Below, in pieces: positions 7,942-14,090 of a stretch of 15,529 bases of DNA. Under the pieces are notes generated by a model, which saw only the letters and a list, made by a program, of their open reading frames with translations, ran no database searches and had not been told where the DNA came from. A program made the translations under genes and the position numbers. How positions within the stretch are numbered: the first letter of the stretch is position 1; every line of letters starts with the position of its first letter. The stretch spans positions 1-15,529 of the forward strand of contig JAEYOT010000513.1 of NCBI GenBank assembly GCA_023411445.1, in the 5' to 3' direction. Source of the DNA: Pseudomonadota bacterium. GTDB taxonomy: Bacteria > Myxococcota_A > Polyangia > Polyangiales > Polyangiaceae.

Positions 7942-7963
7942 TGAGGTCAGCAAGGAGACCTCA
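7942..7963 (+). promoter_or_regulatory. Hairpin enclosing the ribosome binding site of the small Cys-rich gene
   Basis: The arms TGAGGTC (7942-7948) and GACCTCA (7957-7963) are perfect complements around an 8-nt loop. The loop exposes AAGGA of the Shine-Dalgarno (7952-7957), and the A of the start codon is the last paired base. Such a stem would alter start-codon access. Whether it regulates or is chance cannot be decided from one sequence. Confidence 0.4.
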
Positions 7964-8433
7964 TGCCCGAGCCCATTGGTGCCAATTCCCACAGCAACCT
8001 CATCGCCACCGAGAGCCTCATGTCGCTGGCTCCGGAGGAGCCGAACCTGTGCGTCGCGCCGCCCGCCACGCCCGCTGCGCAGCCGCCCGCGCCAGCCCCC
8101 GCGCCGGCTCCTAACAGCAGCAGCCAGCTCGTCGTGGAGTACGACAAGCGCGGCCCCGCGTGCGAACGTGAGCTGAAGGACATGATCCGGGACTGCTCCT
8201 ACGCCGCGCTAACCGTCGCGACGGCGGTGATCGCCTCCGACGACGGCATTCCAAGCATTAGCAGCCTCCCCGCGGTCGCGCGGGACGTGCTCCGCTGCTG
8301 GGATACGAAGCTTCGCTATGACGATTGTCAGGAAGAGGCCGTGGTGCGGCAGGGGGCCGAGCAGCGCTGTGAAGATCGCGGGGGTCAGGTGATCCGCGGT
8401 CAGGAGCAAATCCTGTGCTTCGAGCCTCGTTAG
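7963..8433 (+). CDS. Small seven-cysteine protein of unknown function
   Basis: I do not recognise this 156-residue protein. It has an ordinary N-terminus without a signal peptide or lipobox (MPEPIGANSHSNLIATESLM), a Pro/Ala-rich linker (about 32-50), and a charged, probably helical C-terminal domain (about 55-156). Cysteines are at 30, 67, 78, 112, 122, 136 and 152. The six in the C-terminal domain would allow three disulfides, or a metal site. The start is well supported by AAGGAG five bases before ATG 7963, set within a hairpin. The gene follows the SUFU gene by 61 bp on the same strand and converges on the helicase gene with only 13 bp between stops. Its position makes it a candidate partner of the SUFU protein, but toxin activity is not shown by any motif. 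Confidence 0.75.
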   Translation: MPEPIGANSHSNLIATESLMSLAPEEPNLCVAPPATPAAQPPAPAPAPAPNSSSQLVVEYDKRGPACERELKDMIRDCSYAALTVATAVIASDDGIPSISSLPAVARDVLRCWDTKLRYDDCQEEAVVRQGAEQRCEDRGGQVIRGQEQILCFEPR

Positions 8434-8446
8434 GCCCGGCGCAAGG

Positions 8447-10849
8447 TCAGCGCGCCTTCGGATCGAGCGTGGTGCGAAAAGCGGCTGTCACGCTGGCCCA
8501 TTGGCGCTTGGGGAGTGAGAGCGGCGCCAGGGCGTCGCGCTCGCTCGCCCCGGCGAGCAGCAGCTCCGCGACGCGCTCCGCCAAATCCAGCCGGTAGGCG
8601 CGGCCGCTCAGCACGGCGTAGCCCAAGATCATCCAGCTGCGCTCGGGCAGGTGCTGCTGATCGAACGTGGCTCGACCCACGGGCGGTAGCTTGCTGCCCG
8701 GCTCGTAGGCGTGAAACAGCGTCCGGCGGCGCAGCAGCGCGCGTTGACTGAGCAGGGCAGGGATGAACACCGCGAGCCGCCCCGGCTCGACGACGGTCTC
8801 GTTGAGGGCCGCGCGGTCCTCCGCGCTGAGCGCGGCCAGCGAGCTTGCCAAGTCCTGCCGACGCACGCTGCCCAAGCTCTGCTCGAGCTGATACGCCACG
8901 GCGCGCAGGGGCGCTCGCTGCGAACGGCGCAGGACGTCCAGCGGCGAGAGCAAGCGGCTCACCACGTCGCGGGCGAACGCCAAGAGTCGACGCTGGAGCT
9001 GGCTGCGGATGCCGGCCGGGAGCTCCTCAGGCGGGGTGAGGCGGATTTCTGGTTGAGTGATGCCGGCGCCGCGAGCAAGCTGGGCGAGCTGCATCGTTCC
9101 TGCGAGGATGCGCCCGTCGTCCTCGAGCGTGAAAGCCTCGTGCGGCGCGTCGACCAGCTCTTCCCAGCTGGAAGGCGGCGGCGGCTCGGGCGCGGCGTCG
9201 TGCACCTTGCTGCGCAGGCGAGACCGCGCCGCGAAGGGGTGGTGACGGTCCACGGCGAGCGGCAGATCGGGCTCCGCCGCTGCGGGTTCGTGCGCCCGCT
9301 TGGCGGCGGTACGATTCCGTCCGCGCCGCTCCACGAAGCTTGCCACGAGGCCCGCGTGGAGCGCGTCGCTCAGCCCGTCCTCCAGGCTCATCAGCTGCTC
9401 GCGCCAGTGCTCGGGCGCCGCCACCCAGCCGGGCCGGTTGGCGACGAAGGCCCACGTGCGCAGGCGCGCCGTGCGAGCGAGGAGCGCGTCCACGTCGCCT
9501 GCGCGGTCCCCCAGCTCGCGCGTCTGCCGGCGCAGGTAGTCGTCGGAGAGCGGCCCTTCGCTGAGCGCCAGGTACAGCTCGCGCAGCAGCTCCACGTGCA
9601 CCTCGAACAAGATGTGGCGAAAATCCGGGATCTCGCAGACGCGCCAGAGCAGCTCCAGCTCGGCATCGCGGCGGGCGCGCCGCGCGACCTCTGGATCTTG
9701 CAGCAGCGCCCTGAGCGACGCCAAGTCCACGGCGTAGGGCACGGGGGCCAGCGCCGCGAGCGGCGGCGCCGCCTCCAGTGAGGCGAGCAGCGCCGCGGGC
9801 GAGGAGAAATCCAGCGCCGCGTTGCGGTAGCGCACGCGGCGTACGGGCTCGAAGCGGTGCTGCTCGATGCGCTCGGCTACCTCGTGCGCTAGCTGCACGG
9901 GGTGCAAGGTGCCGAAGCTCCCGTCGCGCAGGTAGCGCCCCGCGCGGCCGGCGATCTGCGACAGCTCCGGCTCGCTCAGGCCGCGCGCGTGCTGCCCATC
10001 GAATTTGCGCAGCGAAGCGAAGGCCACGTGCCCCACGTCCAGGTTCAAGCCCATGCCGATGGCGTCGGTCGCGACCAGGTAGTCCACCTCTCCGGACTGA
10101 AACATCGCCACTTGCGCGTTGCGCGCGCGGGGCGACAGCGCGCCGAGCACGACGGCGGCGCCGCCGCGCAGCGCGCGTAACCTGCCCGCGATGCCGTACA
10201 GCTCCGGGATGGAGAATGCCACCACCGCGCTGCGCGGAGGCAGGCGCTGGAGCTTGCTCGCGCCCGCGAACGAGAGGCGCGACAGCCGCGGGTACTCCTG
10301 GTGGCGCGCGGCGGGGACGAGCGTCTCCAACAGCGGGCGCATGGCGGACGAGCCCATGAACCACGTCTCCACCCGGCCGCGCGCGTGGAGCAGCCGCTCG
10401 GTGAACACGTGGCCGCGCTCGTCGTGCGTGGCGAGCTGCACCTCGTCCACCGCCAAGAAATCCACGTCGCGCGAGAGCGGCATGGCCTCGGTGGTGCATA
10501 CCCAATAGTCCGGTCGGCGCGGGACGCGCTTCTCCTCACCGGTCACCAGCGCCACCCGGTCCTCCCCGACCCTGGCGCTGACGCGGTCGTACACCTCACG
10601 GGCCAGGAGCCGTAGCGGAAGCCCGATCATACCACTTTCGTGCTCGAGCATGCGCTCGACCGCGCGGTGCGTTTTCCCGGTATTGGTGGGTCCGAGCAGG
10701 GCGACGCTCTGGGTGGCATCCGCCAGCGGCACGGAGGCAGCATGCCTCGCTGCGGCCCGCCGAGCCAGCCGATAGCGCGCCGGGAGGAGGGCTCCCGGCG
10801 GCGACGCTTCTGCGCTAAGACAGCGGCTCCTCTCCCAGAAGGAACCCAT
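8447..10849 (-). CDS. SUV3-like superfamily 2 RNA helicase
   Basis: This ATP-dependent RNA helicase resembles mitochondrial SUV3 and its alphaproteobacterial relatives, which act in RNA turnover with exonucleases. The 800-residue frame carries all core motifs: Walker A GPTNTGKT (53-60), VTGEEKR (102-108), Walker B DEVQ (135-138), GSS (166-168), ATDAIGMGLN (260-269) and the arginine-finger motif QIAGRAGR (298-305). Segments such as SGMIGLPLRLLAREVYDRV and GALSPRARNAQVA are typical of the SUV3 group. The C-terminal half (about 380-800) is helical and contains a Pro-rich, low-complexity stretch near 565-585. The longest frame starts at ATG 10849, overlapping the start of the next gene. Residues 1-39 are Arg/Ala-rich and unlike a conserved domain, so GTG at 10732 (761 residues) is a reasonable alternative. 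Neither start has a clear ribosome site. Confidence 0.9.
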   Translation of the reverse strand: MGSFWERSRCLSAEASPPGALLPARYRLARRAAARHAASVPLADATQSVALLGPTNTGKTHRAVERMLEHESGMIGLPLRLLAREVYDRVSARVGEDRVALVTGEEKRVPRRPDYWVCTTEAMPLSRDVDFLAVDEVQLATHDERGHVFTERLLHARGRVETWFMGSSAMRPLLETLVPAARHQEYPRLSRLSFAGASKLQRLPPRSAVVAFSIPELYGIAGRLRALRGGAAVVLGALSPRARNAQVAMFQSGEVDYLVATDAIGMGLNLDVGHVAFASLRKFDGQHARGLSEPELSQIAGRAGRYLRDGSFGTLHPVQLAHEVAERIEQHRFEPVRRVRYRNAALDFSSPAALLASLEAAPPLAALAPVPYAVDLASLRALLQDPEVARRARRDAELELLWRVCEIPDFRHILFEVHVELLRELYLALSEGPLSDDYLRRQTRELGDRAGDVDALLARTARLRTWAFVANRPGWVAAPEHWREQLMSLEDGLSDALHAGLVASFVERRGRNRTAAKRAHEPAAAEPDLPLAVDRHHPFAARSRLRSKVHDAAPEPPPPSSWEELVDAPHEAFTLEDDGRILAGTMQLAQLARGAGITQPEIRLTPPEELPAGIRSQLQRRLLAFARDVVSRLLSPLDVLRRSQRAPLRAVAYQLEQSLGSVRRQDLASSLAALSAEDRAALNETVVEPGRLAVFIPALLSQRALLRRRTLFHAYEPGSKLPPVGRATFDQQHLPERSWMILGYAVLSGRAYRLDLAERVAELLLAGASERDALAPLSLPKRQWASVTAAFRTTLDPKAR
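10837..10844 (+). promoter_or_regulatory. Shine-Dalgarno fixing the start of the glutaredoxin fusion gene
   Basis: AGAAGGAA ends three bases before ATG 10848 and supports that start. This makes it likely that the leftward helicase really begins further inside, at GTG 10732, which would leave about 115 bp for divergent promoters. Confidence 0.6.
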
Positions 10850-11768
10850 GACGCTCAGCGACGGACTCAGGCAGAGAATCGACGGCTACCTCGCGAGCGA
10901 TCGCGTGGTCCTGTTCATGAAGGGGACACGCCGGGCGCCGCAGTGCGGGTTCTCGGCGCAGGTGGTGCAGATCTTGGACGAGCTCGTGCCCGAGTACCAA
11001 ACGCACGACGTGCTCGCTTCGGCCGAGCTGCGAGACGGCATTAAGGAGTACTCGCAGTGGCCGACCATTCCGCAGCTGTACATCGACGGCAAATTCGTCG
11101 GCGGCTGCGACATCGTGCGTGACCTCAAGGAGTCCGGGGAGCTGGAACAGCTGCTGGGCCGGCCTGCGGCACCGCTGGAGCCGCCTCGCATCAGCGCCAG
11201 CCCGGAAGCCCTGGCGGCGTTCCGCGCGGCCATGGCCGAAGGGGACACGGACGTGCTGCACTTGCAGGTCAGCCCGCAGTTTCAGCACGACTTGTTCTTC
11301 GGTCCGATCGAGCCGGGCGAGGTCGAGGTCCAGCTCGGCGATCTCAAGCTGTACGTGAATCGCTCGAGCGTCGCCCGCGCGCAGGGCGTGCACATCGGAT
11401 ACTTGGACGGTCCGAGCGGTGGCTTCAAGATCGACAACCCCAACCAGCCGCCGTCCGTGATCGAGCTGTCGGTGCAGGACGCCAAGGGCATGCTGGATCG
11501 CGGCGAGCTACAGCTGTTCGACGTGCGCCCCGAGAGCGAGGCGGCGATCGCGCGGATCGCCGCCGGGCGGAGCTTGAACGACGAGGCCGTCGAGCACCTG
11601 CGCAGCTTGGACAAGAGCACGCCGATCGCGTTCTATTGCCATCACGGCGTGCGCAGCCGCGGCGTCGCGCAGTCCGTGCTGCAAGAAGGCTTCAAGAAGG
11701 TGTACAACCTCAAAGGCGGTATCGACGCCTGGTCCGTCTCCGTCGACCCCTCCATCCCCCGTTATTGA
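10848..11768 (+). CDS. Monothiol glutaredoxin - A-type-carrier-like - rhodanese fusion protein
   Basis: Three domains are fused in 306 residues. Residues 1-105 are a Grx4-type monothiol glutaredoxin: Lys25 (FMKG), active site CGFS (33-36), WPTIPQLY (71-78) and GGCD (85-88). Such proteins bind and transfer [2Fe-2S] clusters with glutathione. Residues about 114-200 resemble an IscA/HesB A-type carrier (ISASPEALAAF, YLDGPSGGFKIDNPN), but none of the three ligand cysteines is present, and the CGC end is replaced by QPPSV. Residues about 204-303 are a rhodanese domain with LFDVRPE and active-site Cys264 (CHHGVRS), which carries sulfur as persulfide. The bolA gene starts three bases after the stop. 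Grx4 and BolA are known partners in iron-sulfur trafficking, so this unit probably handles cluster delivery or repair. The role of the cysteine-less middle domain is unknown. Confidence 0.93.
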   Translation: MTLSDGLRQRIDGYLASDRVVLFMKGTRRAPQCGFSAQVVQILDELVPEYQTHDVLASAELRDGIKEYSQWPTIPQLYIDGKFVGGCDIVRDLKESGELEQLLGRPAAPLEPPRISASPEALAAFRAAMAEGDTDVLHLQVSPQFQHDLFFGPIEPGEVEVQLGDLKLYVNRSSVARAQGVHIGYLDGPSGGFKIDNPNQPPSVIELSVQDAKGMLDRGELQLFDVRPESEAAIARIAAGRSLNDEAVEHLRSLDKSTPIAFYCHHGVRSRGVAQSVLQEGFKKVYNLKGGIDAWSVSVDPSIPRY

Positions 11769-11771
11769 GCC

Positions 11772-12029
11772 ATGTCCTCACACCCTACGGATTTCAAAGG
11801 CAACGTCGTCGACGCCCTGCGCGAAGCCATCGAGAGCAAGATCCCGAGCTCCAAGGCTGACGTCAGCGGCGGCGGCGGGCATTTCACGATCGAGGTGGTG
11901 TCGCCTGCCTTCGCCGGCCTCGGCATGCTGGAGAGCCAGCGCTTGGTCTACAGCGCCATCGCGCACCTGATGAAGGGCGACCTGGCTCCGGTCCACGCCG
12001 TGGACAAGCTGAAGACGCGCGTCCCGTGA
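11772..12029 (+). CDS. bolA: BolA/IbaG-family protein
   Basis: This 85-residue protein spans the whole BolA fold. It has the GGGGHFTIEVVSPAFAG segment (33-49, with His37 in the Grx-facing loop), the helix QRLVYSAIAHLM (56-67) and the C-terminal HAVDKLKTRVP with the invariant His75. BolA proteins form [2Fe-2S]-bridged heterodimers with monothiol glutaredoxins and supply clusters to target proteins. The gene starts three bases after the Grx-fusion stop, so the two are very likely translated from one message; no separate ribosome site is seen. The Gly-rich loop lacks the Cys found in some BolA classes, so cluster binding would rely on His residues. It converges on the ATP-grasp gene with a 10-bp gap and no visible terminator. 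Confidence 0.93.
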   Translation: MSSHPTDFKGNVVDALREAIESKIPSSKADVSGGGGHFTIEVVSPAFAGLGMLESQRLVYSAIAHLMKGDLAPVHAVDKLKTRVP

Positions 12030-12039
12030 GCTTTTGGCT

Positions 12040-12915
12040 TCAACCCAGCGACAGCTCGCTCGGGTGCTGCGGAAAGCCGGTAACGAAGCCCAGCGTGTAG
12101 CGCGCGTTGATCTCGCTCAGGGCGCAGAACGCGACCTGACCGTCCAGCTCGTAGCGGTGGGCGTCGACGCCGAACGGGCCGAAATAGCCGGCATAGCCGA
12201 GCGCGCGCGCAACCGCGTCCGCTCGCTCGGTCAGCGCGCGGGTCTCGCTGGGCTGCAGCTCCTCCGGCTCTACCAGGCGCACGCCACGGAAGGCGCCGCG
12301 TTCGCTGATCTGCTGCGCGCAGATGCGGCCCAGGCGGTAGCTGCCGTCTCGCCACACGAAGCCGTGCAGGCTGAGCTCGAGCACAGGGCGCACGAACGGC
12401 TCGACGAGCAAGCCGTCACGCGCGAGCGAGGCGTCGACCCAGCTCCACTGCTTCTCCGTGAGCGGGCCGAGCACGCGCTGCTGGCCCCGCCCGGCGAAGG
12501 TGAGCGGGCGCTTGAGCAACCAGGCGCGCTCACAAGCCCCGAGCTTGCGTGCCAGCTGCTCGCGGGTGACGATGTACGCGCGCTCCGGCAAGCCTCCGCC
12601 GAGCTCGTAGGCGAATAGACGATGGTTGACCCGCCGGAGCACCTCTTGGCTCGGGTGAGGCTCAGCTGGCACGCCGAAGCGCGCTAGCGCGGCCAGCGCC
12701 AGCGGCGTCGGGCACCAGGCTCGACCGATCATGCCGGCTTCGGGAGCCGGCGCCTCGCCTACCAGCACGTCTCGCGGGCCGAGCAGGGCGCGCGAGCTTC
12801 GGCCGTGCTCGGCCAGCTGCGCCACCAGCTTGCGCTGCGCCACGTACCCCGGACGACCACGCGCGAGCTCCAGCTCAGCATCCAGGTTGAGCACCCAGGC
12901 AAAGCTCCGGCTCAT
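12040..12915 (-). CDS. ATP-grasp family ligase paired with a DUF455 protein
   Basis: ATP-grasp enzymes activate a carboxylate as acyl phosphate and join it to an amine or other nucleophile. In this 291-residue protein the ATP-binding lysine is likely Lys135 (WLLKRPLTFAGRG, with Gly-rich loop 142-144). Glu172 (LLVEPFV) fits the hinge region. The metal-binding end reads GYFGPFGVDAHRY (243-255) and then SEINARYT (267-274), the typical E-x-N-x-R. The N-terminal 90 residues hold a pre-ATP-grasp-like part without a motif I can name. The protein is short for a ligase that makes a common cell metabolite, and no substrate can be read from it. Its ATG overlaps the TGA of the DUF455 gene (ATGA, 12912-12915), so translation is probably coupled. 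It should be a partner in the same pathway. Confidence 0.85.
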   Translation of the reverse strand: MSRSFAWVLNLDAELELARGRPGYVAQRKLVAQLAEHGRSSRALLGPRDVLVGEAPAPEAGMIGRAWCPTPLALAALARFGVPAEPHPSQEVLRRVNHRLFAYELGGGLPERAYIVTREQLARKLGACERAWLLKRPLTFAGRGQQRVLGPLTEKQWSWVDASLARDGLLVEPFVRPVLELSLHGFVWRDGSYRLGRICAQQISERGAFRGVRLVEPEELQPSETRALTERADAVARALGYAGYFGPFGVDAHRYELDGQVAFCALSEINARYTLGFVTGFPQHPSELSLG

Positions 12916-13745
12916 GCGCGTTCATCGCTGGGCGCGCGACCTTTGGGCTCCGGTACGTAGGCCTCGAGCGCCGCCAAGAACTCCGGCGACATGCCCGCGC
13001 GGCGGCGCGCGTCGTGCGCGATGGGGGTGCCGTGCATGACCCACGGCGAGAGCGGTGGCGGCAGCTTTTCCGCCCAGGTCGCGAAATCCAAGCCGCCGGT
13101 CCAGCGGGAAAACCAGCGCGTGGCGAAGCCGACGTGCGCGACCTCCTCCGCCGCGATGCGTTCCTGGATCGCTGCGCCGCGCTCGTCGCCGGCGAGGCGG
13201 AAGCGCGCAGCGAAGCTCGGGGCGTACTCCAGGTTCGCGGCCTCGAGCCCCATGCCCATCACGGCGACGAACTCGACTTTGCTGTGGCAGCTGGGAACAC
13301 GCTTCCAGAACCAGTCGCGCACACCGAAGTCACCAACCTCGCAGCCCAGCTCGCGGATGTGCTCGGTGTAGAGCCTCGCGTGGCGGAGCTCGTCCATGCA
13401 GATGGCGAGCAGACCGCGCCGAAACTCGAGCTCTGCGTCGGGGAAGGCCAAGATGGCCCAGCACATCAGCTCGGCGGCTTGAAGCTCATGATGGAGAAAC
13501 GCATGCAGCGTGCGCGCGCGGTAGTACGGCTGCTCGAGCGCCTCTTGCTTGGGCGTGCGCTCACCGCGTCGCGCCGGACGTAGCTCCGGTGGTCGACCCG
13601 GTTGCAGCAAGCGCAGCGGCGCCGCCCCTTCGCGAAAGCGCGCGGGCGGGGGCTCGGGTGAGAGCTTGGTGTGGAGGTCGCAGCTCGTCACGTAGTGCTC
13701 GGCCCAAGCTTCGACGTCGGGTGCGGGAGAGGCGTTCACAACCAC
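12912..13745 (-). CDS. DUF455 family ferritin-like protein with a di-metal site
   Basis: This 277-residue protein is a DUF455 member, a ferritin-like four-helix bundle. Its metal ligands can be read: Glu87 in FLHHELQAAELM, Glu119-x-x-His122 in MDELRHARLY, Glu168 in GLEAANLEY, and Glu201-x-x-His204 in EEVAHVGF. This is the E, ExxH, E, ExxH pattern of di-iron oxygenases and hydroxylases such as MiaE and the ribonucleotide-reductase R2 family. The actual reaction of DUF455 is not established. Residues 1-60 are Pro/Arg-rich and less conserved, as expected for a leader region. The start is GTG 13745; a second GTG two codons further in (13739) is equally possible and no good ribosome site decides. 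The gene overlaps the ATP-grasp gene by four bases and is transcribed away from the sensor kinase gene. Confidence 0.88.
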   Translation of the reverse strand: MVVNASPAPDVEAWAEHYVTSCDLHTKLSPEPPPARFREGAAPLRLLQPGRPPELRPARRGERTPKQEALEQPYYRARTLHAFLHHELQAAELMCWAILAFPDAELEFRRGLLAICMDELRHARLYTEHIRELGCEVGDFGVRDWFWKRVPSCHSKVEFVAVMGMGLEAANLEYAPSFAARFRLAGDERGAAIQERIAAEEVAHVGFATRWFSRWTGGLDFATWAEKLPPPLSPWVMHGTPIAHDARRRAGMSPEFLAALEAYVPEPKGRAPSDERA

Positions 13746-14090
13746 AGCAGCGCCGGGAGCCTGACACGGCTCGGCGCCGACTTTTCCCGAAACTTCCGCC
13801 TTGCCCCGGACACGCAGGCAGAGGCGGCCTGAACGCTCGGCTTTTCAAGGACGGGAGCGCTGGTGTAGGCGGGCGGCGCCATCACGAGGCTGGCGTGCGT
13901 GCATCTACCGAAAGAAAGTCCTAAGGCAAATCGCCACAGCGCTGCCTCGGGTTGAGAGCCGTGAGATGGGGGCTGGACTCCGCGGCGTTGCTTGACCGGG
14001 CCCGTAGCCGCCGGTTACGGTTTGAGCTTCCGCCACGCGCGCCCACTCGGCGTCATGCCCGGGGGGGCGCCAGGCAGAGTTGGATGGTCG
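13746..14090. other. 345-bp intergenic region between divergent genes
   Basis: This stretch separates the leftward DUF455/ATP-grasp pair from the rightward sensor kinase, so it must hold promoters for both. I see a candidate rightward promoter with a dyad (13992-14021). I see no convincing leftward promoter, no tRNA or other RNA gene, and no repeat. Short open frames here start with rare codons, lack ribosome sites and have no recognisable composition, so I do not call them. A run of seven G lies at 14061-14067. Confidence 0.6.
13992..14021 (+). promoter_or_regulatory. Candidate sigma-70 promoter with overlapping dyad for the sensor kinase gene
   Basis: TTGACC (13992-13997) and TACGGT (14016-14021) are spaced by 18 bp. 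An inverted repeat, CCGTAGCC (14002-14009) and GGTTACGG (14013-14020) with one G-T pair, covers the spacer and most of the -10 box. It could be an operator or a transcribed hairpin. The -10 matches consensus only at its three most conserved positions. Confidence 0.3.

Noticed and set aside
8070..8115. Apparent GC-rich repeat in the small Cys-rich gene
   Set aside because: It is the coding sequence of a Pro/Ala linker; the units are not exact copies.
8434..8446. Possible bidirectional terminator between the convergent small Cys-rich gene and the helicase gene
   Set aside because: The gap is 13 bp with no stable GC stem followed by a T-run on either strand.
8711..10505. Long frames inside the helicase gene (rightward 8711-9781 and leftward 9027-10505)
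   Set aside because: Both overlap the helicase, whose motifs are unmistakable. The alternative frames are Arg/Ala-rich and match nothing I know.
14055..14067. ATG followed by a run of seven G as a possible phase-variable start of the sensor kinase
   Set aside because: The run lies before the more plausible starts (14091 or 14103), there is no ribosome site for ATG 14055, and seven G is not exceptional in this DNA.
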